A DNA stretch of 64,000 bases from Myxococcales bacterium. Its GTDB lineage: Bacteria > Myxococcota > Myxococcia > Myxococcales > Myxococcaceae. A program made the translations under genes and the position numbers. The notes below the pieces were generated by a model. That model did no database searches, had not been told where the DNA came from, and saw nothing but the letters and a program-made list of their open reading frames with translations. This document shows positions 40,587-48,589 of the stretch, piece by piece (position 1 is the stretch's first letter; each line of letters opens with the position of its first letter). The DNA is taken from positions 45,745 through 109,744 of the forward strand of contig JACPVI010000025.1 of NCBI GenBank assembly GCA_016191815.1, in the 5' to 3' direction.

Positions 40587-42662
40587 CTACGGCGCCCCCG
40601 CCTTCGGTCCGGCCGGCGGCCTCAGCTCCTCCAGGACGCGCCGCGCGCCGTAGACCTTCTCCAGCGCCTCGAGGATGGCCTGGCTGTGGACTGCCACGGT
40701 GCGGTTCAACGACTCGTCGAAGCCGTAGTCGCCTCCGAGGGAGTGGATGTTCCCGTCGAACACCAGGCCGACCACCTCGGCGTCCTTGTTGACCACCGGC
40801 GAGCCGGAATTGCCGCCAATGATGTCGGTGGAGGCGGCGAAGTCGAGCCTCGATTCCGGATTGAGGCGGTCCTTGGCGGACAGCCAGCTTCTCGGCAGGG
40901 CGAAGGGCTCGCGGCCGGTGGCGCGCCGGAAGAGGCCGGCGAAGTCGGTGAAGGGCGCGACCTCCCGGCCCTCCTCCGTCCATCCCTTCACCTGGCCGTA
41001 CGACAGCCGGAGCGTGAAGGTGGCGTCGGGGTAGATGCTGGTCCCGTACACCTCGAACATCGCCCGGGCAAGCTTCTCGCCGCCCAGCTTGAGGGGAGCC
41101 TCCACCTCGTCCTCGTACTTCGCCCGCACCGCCCGGGCCTCAGCGTCGATCTCGCGCATCAGCTTGATCATCGGATCGGCCGAGGCCTCGATGGCCTTCT
41201 TCCCGCCGTCGAAGAGGGCCTTGCGGACCTTCACCTCCTTGAGGCGGGTGCCCTTCACCAAAAGGCGGGCCAGCTCCGCCGGCGAGCGGTCGCCGAGCAC
41301 CTTGCGAACGATCGGATCGTCGGGCCCCAGCTCCTCCCGGAGCTTGGTCAGGGAGAAGGTGAGGGTGGCGGCCTCCAGCTCGTCGTAGATGGGCGCGGGG
41401 CTGAACAGGCCTTGCTTGAGGGCGGGGAGCTTGGAGTCGGCGTACTCGCGGAGGCGCTCCTCGTTCTTCTTGGACAATTCGTCGGCGGCGCGCACCAGCG
41501 TGCGGGCGACGCCCGCCTGTTCGGAGAGGAAGGCGCGGGCGCCCTCGAGCATCTGGTGGCGCACGTAGATCGGCCGGTGCCGCTCCAGGGCGCCGGCGAT
41601 GGTCGGCCAGGCATCGCCGTATGCCTCCTTGAGCTTGGGGTCCGCCTGCACCTTGGCCTCGAGCGACTTCTCCTCGGCGGCGCGGTGTTCGATCAGCGTG
41701 CGGCCGAGCAGGGCCCGGTGGCGGCCCTTGAGCGCCTTGAGGGAGTTCTCCACGCCGAACAGCCAGGTGTTGGCGATCCGCTTGTGCTCGGCGCTCTTGG
41801 TCTGGAACTGGGTGAGGTAGCCCCGCATCTCCGCGAGCCAGAGCAGCGCCCGGGGAAGCCTGAGGTCCCGCTCGAACTCGAGCTGGGCCACCGTGAGGAG
41901 CCGGCTGGTCCCTCCCGGGTGGCCGGAGACGAAGACCAGCTCCTCTCCCTTTGGGCCGGCCTCGGAGAAGCGGAAGAAATGCCCGGCCTGGAGCGGTTTG
42001 CCGCCTTCGTAGACGCGCAGGAAGGCGACATCCAGGTCCCAGCGCGGGAACATGAAGTTGTCGGGGTCGCCGCCGAAGAAGGCGATCGCCAGCTCGGGAG
42101 CGAACACCAGCCGGACGTCCTGGTAGCGGCGGTACTTGTACAGGTCGTACTTGCCGCCACGGTAGAGCGTCACCACGTCGCAGCGGACCGCGTCGGAGGT
42201 GGCGCACTCCTTCTCGACCTTGGACATCTCGGACTTCTGGGCGTCGTTGAAGGCCTTGCCGCTCAGCCCTTTGGTGGCGGCCGTGATTCGCGCGGTGACG
42301 TCGGTGATCTCCACCAGTTGGTTGACCTCCACCTCCGGGCAGCGCACCTCTTCCTTCGGCTCGCGCGCGTGGAGGCCCGCCGACACCAGGTCCCTCTTCG
42401 GCGTGGAGAGCTGCTCGATGCACGAGTGCGCGCAGTGGTGGTTGGTCATCACCAGCCCGCGCGCCGACACCAAGCTGGCGGAGCAGCCGCCGGCCAGGCG
42501 CACCGAGGAGAGGCGCACGTGGTCCAGCCACTGCTTGTCCGGTGCGAAGCCGTACTTCTGCTTCACCCTGGCCGCGGGGAAGTCGTTCAAGGTCCACATG
42601 CCCTCTTCGGCCAACGCGGCGGACGTAAGGGCCAAGGCTGCCAGCGTGACAACGCGCTTCAT
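40587..42662 (-). CDS. S46 family dipeptidyl-peptidase (DPP7/DPP11-like)
   Basis: 691 residues with a signal peptide (VVTLAALALTSAALAEE). The double-beta-barrel S46 family is recognised by GMWTLNDFP near the mature start, TNHHCAHSC with the catalytic His (His75/76), and GGNSGSPVVNKDAEVVGLVFDGNI with the catalytic Ser near residue 627. A long helical insertion separates the halves, as in the family. These periplasmic exopeptidases release dipeptides from oligopeptides; DPP7 prefers hydrophobic and DPP11 acidic P1 residues, which I cannot decide here. CTGGAGGCAAG precedes the ATG. Confidence 0.92.
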   Translation of the reverse strand: MKRVVTLAALALTSAALAEEGMWTLNDFPAARVKQKYGFAPDKQWLDHVRLSSVRLAGGCSASLVSARGLVMTNHHCAHSCIEQLSTPKRDLVSAGLHAREPKEEVRCPEVEVNQLVEITDVTARITAATKGLSGKAFNDAQKSEMSKVEKECATSDAVRCDVVTLYRGGKYDLYKYRRYQDVRLVFAPELAIAFFGGDPDNFMFPRWDLDVAFLRVYEGGKPLQAGHFFRFSEAGPKGEELVFVSGHPGGTSRLLTVAQLEFERDLRLPRALLWLAEMRGYLTQFQTKSAEHKRIANTWLFGVENSLKALKGRHRALLGRTLIEHRAAEEKSLEAKVQADPKLKEAYGDAWPTIAGALERHRPIYVRHQMLEGARAFLSEQAGVARTLVRAADELSKKNEERLREYADSKLPALKQGLFSPAPIYDELEAATLTFSLTKLREELGPDDPIVRKVLGDRSPAELARLLVKGTRLKEVKVRKALFDGGKKAIEASADPMIKLMREIDAEARAVRAKYEDEVEAPLKLGGEKLARAMFEVYGTSIYPDATFTLRLSYGQVKGWTEEGREVAPFTDFAGLFRRATGREPFALPRSWLSAKDRLNPESRLDFAASTDIIGGNSGSPVVNKDAEVVGLVFDGNIHSLGGDYGFDESLNRTVAVHSQAILEALEKVYGARRVLEELRPPAGPKAGAP

Positions 42663-42774
42663 CTTGCCTCCAGGGCGCTGGCGGGTTGTGTCGCGCGCGG
42701 AGGGCCGGCGTCAAGTGCGCCGGTGCGCAAACGGCGAGACAGCGATAACCTCCCCGTCCCCGGGGGAGAGAGAA

Positions 42775-43557
42775 TTGAGCAGACCGACCTGGATGTGCCC
42801 GAGCCTTTGCGCGGTGGCCCTCTTCGGCGCCGCGGCGCGAGCGGAGGACGCCGGCAACCCGCTCGAGTGCCGGCCGGAGAAAGTGATCGAGGTCGCCGGC
42901 GAGACGGTGTGGCGCCACAAGGGCCAGGAGGCGCTGTTCTTCCGCAACGGCCTGGCGATCGCCGCCGCCGGAGCGCCCAGCGCCTACCACCCGGAGGACA
43001 AGGGGCTGGACGCGTTGGCCAACGCCGGCAAGCCGGGGGCCTGGCTCCGGGTGGCGACCGTGGGAGGCAAACCCGACGGAAAGCCGCTGGTCCAAGGCCC
43101 GAAGGATCCCGCGCCTGGCTTCTACGTCTCGGTGACGGCGTTGCAAGACGAGTCGCGCCAGCGGAAGGACCCGCGGCGTTACGTCAACTCGGACCAGGTG
43201 GAGTACGTGGCGCTGCCTCCGGAGCTGTTGGAGGCCGGCTCCAAATCGGGCGTCAAGCTGGGCGACCTGGCGGCGATCCTGAACGTGGTGAACGGGAAGC
43301 TCGCCTTCGGCGTCGTGGCGGACCAGAGCGAAAATGGCGTGATCGGCGCCGGCTCCATCGCGCTGGCGCGGACCTTGGGCATTCCCGCCGAGCCGAGGAC
43401 GGGCGGCGCCAAGGCGAACGTGGCGTACTTGGTGTTTCCCAAGTCGGGGAACGGCAAGCCGCGAAAGGCGACGACCGTTCAGAAACACGGCGAGAGGCTT
43501 TTGGGCGAGTTCGGAGGCCTGCCACTCTTCACCGCCTGCGCCACGAAGGCGCGATGA
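42775..43557 (+). CDS. GH75 (chitosanase)-like secreted protein
   Basis: 260 residues. A signal peptide (PSLCAVALFGAAARAED) is followed by a domain matching the glycoside hydrolase 75 pattern: RRYVNSDQVEYVALPPELL, GVKLGDLAAILNVVNGKLAFGVVADQ and GAGSIALARTLGIPA. In fungal GH75 chitosanases an Asp and a Glu act in this region; here the Asp of VVADQ is present and the Glu is not obvious. Substrate may be chitosan or peptidoglycan-derived glycans, or activity may be lost. TTG at 42775 has GGAGAG upstream; an ATG at 42793 is the alternative. It is divergent to the S46 peptidase. Confidence 0.7.
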   Translation: MSRPTWMCPSLCAVALFGAAARAEDAGNPLECRPEKVIEVAGETVWRHKGQEALFFRNGLAIAAAGAPSAYHPEDKGLDALANAGKPGAWLRVATVGGKPDGKPLVQGPKDPAPGFYVSVTALQDESRQRKDPRRYVNSDQVEYVALPPELLEAGSKSGVKLGDLAAILNVVNGKLAFGVVADQSENGVIGAGSIALARTLGIPAEPRTGGAKANVAYLVFPKSGNGKPRKATTVQKHGERLLGEFGGLPLFTACATKAR

Positions 43558-43611
43558 GGCGTCAACGTCCGATAACATGCATTATGTAAACTAAGGCGCC
43601 GCCCTCCCGTC

Positions 43612-43959
43612 ATGCCCAGCCACGAGATCGAGCTCGAGGCGATCGAGGCGCTGGCCAAGCGCGGCGCCCGGCTCTCCACCTACGTGGCGGCGCCGATCAT
43701 CGCCACCGGAGTCCTGGCGAGCTTTGGGCTCTATTTCGTCCTCCGGGAGCTGCAATTCGGGATGTGGGGCATGCACGTCCCCTACGTGACGGCGATCGCC
43801 GCGCTGGCGGTGACCATCGCTCCGGCGATCGCCATTGCCCGGGTGATGGCGCGGGCGGTCGTCCGCGGCAAGCGCCCGGGCTGGATCGACGAGCTGGTCC
43901 GGCGCCACGGCATCGCCCGGGCGACGCTGGAAGAAGCTTTCACCGACTGGCAACACTGA
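43612..43959 (+). CDS. Small two-helix membrane protein
   Basis: 115 residues with two hydrophobic segments (about 25-45 and 58-78) separated by a short Trp/Gly-rich loop, and a basic cytoplasmic C-terminal helix (RHGIARATLEEAFTDWQ). No family recognised. The 54-base gap upstream contains an AT-rich patch around ATGCATTATGTAAAC, a probable promoter. The lipoprotein gene follows 3 bases after the stop. Confidence 0.6.
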   Translation: MPSHEIELEAIEALAKRGARLSTYVAAPIIATGVLASFGLYFVLRELQFGMWGMHVPYVTAIAALAVTIAPAIAIARVMARAVVRGKRPGWIDELVRRHGIARATLEEAFTDWQH

Positions 43960-43962
43960 GCC

Positions 43963-44511
43963 ATGCGGCGCCAGTTCCGGCCAATTCATCTGCTGCTCCT
44001 GGCGTTGGCTGGCTGTCCTCAACGGCTCCCTCCGCCGCCCGACGCCGGCCAGACGGATGCCGGGCCGATCGACGCCGGCATCGCAGAGCCGCCCCGCGTT
44101 CCCCTGGAGATCCGCGTCCACGCCTCGCTCCCGGATGGCGGCGCCGCGCCGCTCGATTTCGGCCAGCACAAGCGCCCTCTGGTGGAGCCGGTTCGGTCCC
44201 TGCAACTCACCGCCAACCTCCCGCTCCGCAACTACCGGGTTCGGCTGTTCGACGAGGCCGAACGCGCCGTGGTGTCCGACGACCGGGCCGAGGACCTGCC
44301 CGACTCGCTCCGGTACGAAATCTCCCTTCCCGAACCGCTGAGGAGCGGCCAACGCTACGCCATCGTCCTCGATGCCCAGACCGGTGGCGCCTTCACCGAT
44401 GCGCGCGGCGACGCGCACGCCGACGTTCGCCTGGAGATCCAGGTCTCCGGCGAACGGGAGAAGGCCTCGAAGAAGAAGCCGGCGAAGAAGCCAAAGAAGA
44501 AGCGCCGCTAG
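43963..44511 (+). CDS. Lipoprotein of unknown function
   Basis: 182 residues. Lipobox LALAGC at the end of a short signal peptide, then a Pro/Asp/Ala linker (PDAGQTDAGPIDAG) common in myxobacterial outer-membrane lipoproteins. A beta-rich domain follows, resembling a copper-resistance/Big-like fold (LTANLPLRNYRVRLFDE, SLPEPLRSGQRYAIVLDAQ), and then a very basic tail (KKKPAKKPKKKRR). The tail could bind LPS, DNA or the cell wall. It overlaps the convergent nuclease gene by 4 bases at the stops. Confidence 0.65.
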   Translation: MRRQFRPIHLLLLALAGCPQRLPPPPDAGQTDAGPIDAGIAEPPRVPLEIRVHASLPDGGAAPLDFGQHKRPLVEPVRSLQLTANLPLRNYRVRLFDEAERAVVSDDRAEDLPDSLRYEISLPEPLRSGQRYAIVLDAQTGGAFTDARGDAHADVRLEIQVSGEREKASKKKPAKKPKKKRR

Positions 44512-45389
44512 ACGGCCTGGAGGGCGCCCTTCCGGACGCGCCGGAGGACGCCCAAGTCTCTCCGCGTTGGCCCGAGCGAAAGGATGAGCTTGCTCACGTC
44601 GTACAGCACGTCGCCTCGGGTGAACACCGGCAGCGCGGGGACGCGGCAGGCCAGCTCCTCCACCGCGCGGTTGTAGGCGAGCTCGAGCAGAGCCCGGAGA
44701 TTGATCGAATCGTAGAGGTTGTACTCGACCAAAAAGCGCAGGGCCTCGATGTCGCCCAGTTGCTTGTAGGCCCTCCACAAGAGCACCGCGTCCCAGCCGT
44801 TGACCCCCTTGAGGTGTGGCGGCCGAGACAGCCCGACCTTCTCCTCCACCCGCTTGAGCCCGCCGGGCAGCCGCACCTTCCGGCAGAGGAAACGCAGATC
44901 CACGTGCGCCGCCGGCGCCGGGAAGCGCGCGAACCTCCGCTGCAGCACCGGGATGTCGTAGCAGCCTCCGTTGAACGTGACCCACAGGGGCCGCTCGGCG
45001 AGCGCGGCGGGAAGCTCGCGCAGGTTTCTGCCCTCGATGAAGACCCGGAGGCCTGCCTCATCGAACAGGCTCACCACCGTCGGCTCCTGGGAGCCGGGGC
45101 CGCCGTCCGCCTCGATGTCGAAGAAGACCGCCTCGGAGGCGAACGCCGGATAGAGCCTCCAGTGCTCGCGCTGGGGGATCAACGCTGCCAGCCGCCGGAG
45201 GTCGCGCTCGGCCAGGGCCTCTCGCGCCTCCGCGATGCGTGCTCTGGCGGCGTCATCCTGCTTCGCCGACAGCACCGCTCCCGAGCCCACCGGGGGGAAG
45301 TCGTCCCAGGTCTCGATCCCGCGGGCCCAGAGATCCTTCTCGCGCCACGGCCCGACTCCGGGGATGTGCTGAAACGTGCGGACGATCAC
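44508..45389 (-). CDS. YprB-type ribonuclease H-like (DEDD) exonuclease domain protein
   Basis: 293 residues. The C-terminal two thirds fit the YprB ribonuclease-H-like fold of DnaQ-type exonucleases. The metal ligands are placed at FFDIEADGG (Asp, Glu), TFNGGCYDIPVL (Asp) and VEYNLYDSINL (Asp). The first 60 residues (FQHIPGVGPWREKDLWARGI) look like a helix-hairpin-helix used for nucleic-acid binding. A nuclease acting on structured or damaged nucleic acid is plausible. GTG start. It follows the Nudix gene by 21 bases, suggesting a small repair-type pair. Confidence 0.8.
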   Translation of the reverse strand: MIVRTFQHIPGVGPWREKDLWARGIETWDDFPPVGSGAVLSAKQDDAARARIAEAREALAERDLRRLAALIPQREHWRLYPAFASEAVFFDIEADGGPGSQEPTVVSLFDEAGLRVFIEGRNLRELPAALAERPLWVTFNGGCYDIPVLQRRFARFPAPAAHVDLRFLCRKVRLPGGLKRVEEKVGLSRPPHLKGVNGWDAVLLWRAYKQLGDIEALRFLVEYNLYDSINLRALLELAYNRAVEELACRVPALPVFTRGDVLYDVSKLILSLGPTRRDLGVLRRVRKGALQAV

Positions 45390-45410
45390 TCCCGCGCACG
45401 ATACGCCCGT

Positions 45411-45815
45411 TCAGAGGCGCCCGGAAGCCAGCGCCTCCACCAGGGGCCGGTCGGCCTCGCAGAAGTCCCGCGACCGCATCTCCTCGGCGGCGAGGAACGC
45501 GAGCGCGTGCGCGCCCAGGCACTGCGGCTCCCCCGACGCGATGCGCGCCTCGTAGAGCACCAGCTCCACGGAGAGATCCGGATACTGGTGCACTTTGGAG
45601 GTCAGCGCGCGGCCCACCTCCAGCTCGACGCCCAGCTCCTCGCGGCACTCGCGCATGAGGGCCTGCTCGTCGCTCTCTGCTTCCTCCACCTTCCCGCCCG
45701 GGAATTCCCACTGGAGCGGCCGGCTCCCGCCCGGTAGCCGCTGCTGCACAAGGTAGCGGCCGGGCTGGGAAAGATGCGGGATGAGCGCTGCCACCACCCT
45801 CACCCGCCTGCTCAA
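45411..45815 (-). CDS. Nudix hydrolase (MutT-like)
   Basis: 134 residues with an intact Nudix box (GKVEEAES...REcREELGV, pattern Gx5Ex7REUxEExGU). The length and the KYLVQQR-like start (RYLVQQRLPGGS) fit the MutT/CTP-pyrophosphohydrolase branch that removes 8-oxo-dGTP or other modified nucleotides. The TTG start overlaps the BamB stop by 4 bases, so it is translated from the same message. An alternative GTG lies four codons in. Confidence 0.87.
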   Translation of the reverse strand: MSRRVRVVAALIPHLSQPGRYLVQQRLPGGSRPLQWEFPGGKVEEAESDEQALMRECREELGVELEVGRALTSKVHQYPDLSVELVLYEARIASGEPQCLGAHALAFLAAEEMRSRDFCEADRPLVEALASGRL

Positions 45816-46963
45816 CCGCCGCTCCCCACCAGCCTCATCGCGTACAGGTAGCCAAGGTTCGAGAGGACGTACAGCCTGGGCGCCGCCTTGGCCGGCGTGG
45901 CGGTGACGCCCTTCCCCGGGTCGAACGCGGTCTGGGCACGGCCGGTGGATGGGTCGACGAACAAGAGGGCGCCTCCCACCGGCACCACCAACATCCCCCG
46001 CGCGAAGGCGGGCAATCTCGCCGCACGTCCGTGCAGGTCGAGCGACCAGAGCGCTCGGCCGTCCCGCGAGTGCAGCGCGGCGAGCTGGGAGTCGCCCATC
46101 GCGTAGAGCACTTCGCCGCGGATCGCCAGGCCGGTCACGCCCACCTTGGGGCTATGCCAGTCGATCTCTCCCGTCTCCGGCGAGAGCGCGTAGACCCCCT
46201 GTTGGTACGAGGCAACGTACACCCTCCCGGCCTCGTCGAGCACCGGGGTGGAGTCCACGTCGAGGAACTGTTTGGCGCTGCCCCCGAGCGCACGCTCCCA
46301 CTTCATCGCGCCGTCCGCCACTTCCAGGGCCACGAGGTAGCCGTCGGAGAAGCCCACGAAGGCCACTCCCGAGTCCACCTTGGGCGCGGCCGCGCCGCGG
46401 ATGGTGAAGCCGCTGGGCGCGTCCCTTCGGTACTGCCACGACCACTTTCCGCTCGCCGCGTCGACTGCGTAGAGGGTGTCGGTGTTGGAGGCCACCAGCA
46501 GCTTCCCCGAAGCGAACACCGGGGTGGTCCCCAGCTCCTCTCCCGAGGCGTAGCGCCACAGCTGGTCGCCGGTGGCCGCCTTCAAGGCGTAGAGAGCTCC
46601 GTCCCCGCCCGGCACGTAGACGACGCCTTCGCGCACCAGCGGCCCAGCGCTGAAGCCCCCGGAGGTCTTGAACTCCCACTCCACCCTGCCATCCAGGGGC
46701 GAGAGGGCGCGCACGACGCCGTCCCGGGTGGCGACCACCACCCGCTGGGTGTCCGGATCGATCGCGGGAGCGGCGGGCTCGCGGGGCGCGTACTCCCAAA
46801 GCCTGGGCGCTACGAGGGGCACCCACCAGTCCACCGCGTAGATCGCCGGAGGGCTGGTATCGCGGCCCGGGGTGGTGGGGTCGTTCGACAGCGGAATCCA
46901 GCGGCAACCGGCCACCGCGGCGAACGCCGCCAGCGCCAGCAGGCGAGTGCGATGCCGCATCAT
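45812..46963 (-). CDS. BamB-like PQQ-repeat beta-propeller lipoprotein
   Basis: 383 residues. Lipobox AAVAGC ends the signal peptide. The mature protein is a beta-propeller with recurring DGxxxALxxxxGxxxW blades (GVVRALSPLDGRVEWEF, ALYALKAATGDQLWRYA, TLYAVDAASGKWSWQYR). BamB is the BAM-complex lipoprotein that helps outer-membrane protein folding. The context supports this: the neighbour upstream is YfgM-like and der is close by, as in the E. coli yfgM-bamB-der order. A general PQQ-domain lipoprotein is the alternative. Confidence 0.82.
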   Translation of the reverse strand: MMRHRTRLLALAAFAAVAGCRWIPLSNDPTTPGRDTSPPAIYAVDWWVPLVAPRLWEYAPREPAAPAIDPDTQRVVVATRDGVVRALSPLDGRVEWEFKTSGGFSAGPLVREGVVYVPGGDGALYALKAATGDQLWRYASGEELGTTPVFASGKLLVASNTDTLYAVDAASGKWSWQYRRDAPSGFTIRGAAAPKVDSGVAFVGFSDGYLVALEVADGAMKWERALGGSAKQFLDVDSTPVLDEAGRVYVASYQQGVYALSPETGEIDWHSPKVGVTGLAIRGEVLYAMGDSQLAALHSRDGRALWSLDLHGRAARLPAFARGMLVVPVGGALLFVDPSTGRAQTAFDPGKGVTATPAKAAPRLYVLSNLGYLYAMRLVGSGG

Positions 46964-46979
46964 GACGCCCGTCCGCCTG

Positions 46980-47110
46980 AACGTAGACGTGCACGTGGAC
47001 GTGGACGTAGACGTGAACGTGGACGGCGACGTGAACGGCGACGAGGCCGTGGGCGATCGTTTCGACAGTTCTCGACCACGTTCACCTCGCCGTCGCCGTC
47101 AAGGTCCACG
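46980..47110. repeat. GACGTG-type hexamer repeats and inverted arm between yfgM-like and bamB-like genes
   Basis: From 46980 to about 47045 the plus strand is built of degenerate GACGTN hexamers (about ten units). From about 47075 to 47110 an approximate inverse (CGTTCACCTCGCCGTCGCCG then GGTCCACG) could fold back on it. No gene is seen on either strand. It may be a variable-number repeat or an intra-operon hairpin. Confidence 0.6.
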
Positions 47111-47145
47111 GACTTTTCTCCGACCATGATGCACTGCCAGCGCCT

Positions 47146-47928
47146 TCACTGCCCCGCGTCGGCGGGCTTCGCCGGGGGCGGCACGTTGACGCCCTCGGCC
47201 GCGAGCAGCGCCATCCGCTCGGTGGCCAGCCTCGCCGCCGCGGAGTTGGGCGCGGTAGCGGGAATCTCGGAGAGCTGCTTGGCCGCCTCTTCCTTCTTCC
47301 CTTGCAGGATCAACACCCGCGCGCGGTGGTAGAGCCCCATTCCGTTCATGAACTCGCCGGTCGCCTCGCGCGAGAGCTGGTCGTAGGCGGCCAGCGCTTG
47401 GTCCAGCTCGCCCTTCGCTTCGAGGACGTAGCCCTTCCCCTCTACTGCGGTCGCGCGGAGCGGCTCTCCCGCCGGCGCGCCCTTGAGGAAGTCCTCGAAG
47501 GCAGCCAGCGCCTGATCGTGGCGGCCGAGGCGGAACAGGGCATGGCCGAGCGGGAGCGCGGCGGCCGCCGAAGACTTCCCGCTCGCGTGCTTCTGGCGGA
47601 ACTCGCCGAGGGCCTTCGCCACCGCCTCGTCTTTCTCCAGCTCGCTCTTGTAGGGCGCCTTCCCGCCGGCGGTGGTTTGCCCCGAGGCCTCGACCGGGAG
47701 GGACATCGCCGCCAGGGCGCCGCCCAGCTCCTGGGCGGCTCGCTCCTCGCCGCGGACGGCCAGGTAGTTCGCCAGCGCCACTCCGCCAAAGCCGAGCAGC
47801 GCGAGCACCCCCGCCGCCACCACCGTTCGCCGGCGCTCGATCACCCAGGCGCCGACCTGCGAGCCGGCCTTCTGGAAAGCGTCCGGCTGCTTGAGCTCCT
47901 TCCGGGTCAGTTTTTCGGACACGCTCAT
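47146..47928 (-). CDS. YfgM-like tetratricopeptide membrane protein
   Basis: 260 residues. A short cytoplasmic N-terminus (SVSEKLTRKELKQPDAF) is followed by one membrane span (about 34-54, VVAAGVLALLGFGGVALANYL). A periplasmic helical region with TPR pairs comes next (HALFRLGRHDQALAAFEDFL, GKGYVLEAKGELDQALAAYD). This is the architecture of YfgM, a SecYEG-associated factor that hands exported proteins to periplasmic chaperones. The position upstream of bamB and near der supports it. The ATG at 47928 is preferred; the frame continues 18 codons upstream without a signal. Confidence 0.75.
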   Translation of the reverse strand: MSVSEKLTRKELKQPDAFQKAGSQVGAWVIERRRTVVAAGVLALLGFGGVALANYLAVRGEERAAQELGGALAAMSLPVEASGQTTAGGKAPYKSELEKDEAVAKALGEFRQKHASGKSSAAAALPLGHALFRLGRHDQALAAFEDFLKGAPAGEPLRATAVEGKGYVLEAKGELDQALAAYDQLSREATGEFMNGMGLYHRARVLILQGKKEEAAKQLSEIPATAPNSAAARLATERMALLAAEGVNVPPPAKPADAGQ

Positions 47929-48012
47929 CCTCGCCCTGCAAAAAGGCGGCGAAATGTAAGGAGCGCCCGCGAGGAGTGTCAATCGAAGTGTGCGGCGAGC
48001 GCACAGGCACGG

Positions 48013-48018
48013 TACGGT
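48013..48018 (+). promoter_or_regulatory. -10 box, probable leaderless start
   Basis: TACGGT lies 7 bases before the GTG at 48026 and no Shine-Dalgarno is visible. Confidence 0.4.
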
Positions 48019-48025
48019 GCCCGGC

Positions 48026-48550
48026 GTGCGACCGCTCTTCGTGGGCCTGACGCTCCTCGCGGCGCCCCTTCTGGCGCGTGGCGAACCTCCGCCGCGGCAG
48101 TCACTGGTCGGCGCGCAGGCAGGCGTGGCGCAGCCCAGCGTGGACGGTGCCCAACTCGGTCCGGCGGTCGGCGTCAGCTCCGAGCTGTCGATCGTTCGCC
48201 AGCTCGCCTTTCGGCTGTCACTCGAGCAGTCCGTCCACCGCGTGGAGCAGACGCTCGGGCCGAGGCAGCTTGGGCGCTCGTCGCTCGCGGCGGCGCTGCT
48301 GTACCGATTCGACGTGGATGCCGCGGTCCCTTATGCCGGGCTCTCCCTCGGCGCCATTCTGCTCAGTCCGGACGACGGCACCGCGAGCGTAAGTCTCGCC
48401 GGGAGCCTTGCCCTGGGGCTGCTCGTGCCCCTGGGTGAACGCTGGTTCGGCGGCGCCGAGGCCAGCTACGGCATCGCCCTCGCGACCGGAGGTTTCCCCG
48501 ACTCCCGGGCGTTCCTCATCCGGATCGGCTGGCGGAGCGGCGAGTTTTGA
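48026..48550 (+). CDS. Small outer-membrane beta-barrel-like protein
   Basis: 174 residues. A signal peptide (PLFVGLTLLAAPLLARGE) is followed by alternating beta strands (GVSSELSIVRQLAFRLSLEQS, LAAALLYRFDVDAAVPYAGLSLG) and a strand-rich end with RIGWRSGEF. The terminal Phe and the strand pattern suggest an eight-stranded barrel of the OmpA/OmpX kind. It sits alone, convergent to der and divergent to the yfgM-like gene, in a region devoted to outer-membrane biogenesis. Function unknown. Confidence 0.65.
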   Translation: MRPLFVGLTLLAAPLLARGEPPPRQSLVGAQAGVAQPSVDGAQLGPAVGVSSELSIVRQLAFRLSLEQSVHRVEQTLGPRQLGRSSLAAALLYRFDVDAAVPYAGLSLGAILLSPDDGTASVSLAGSLALGLLVPLGERWFGGAEASYGIALATGGFPDSRAFLIRIGWRSGEF

Positions 48551-48561
48551 TCGTCGCTTGG

Positions 48562-48585
48562 GCCTCTTTCGCCCGCGGAGAGGGA
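48562..48585 (-). repeat. 3'-end palindromic repeat, copy 4 (truncated)
   Basis: On the minus strand TCCCTCTCCGCGGGCGAAAGAGG matches the hairpin part of the copy at 40545, without the AGGGTGAGGG tail. It begins 4 bases after the der stop, in der orientation, between converging genes. Confidence 0.6.
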
Positions 48586-48589
48586 ACGC

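Noticed and set aside
46980..47110. CRISPR array
   Set aside because: The units are 6-base degenerate repeats without spacers; no cas genes are present.
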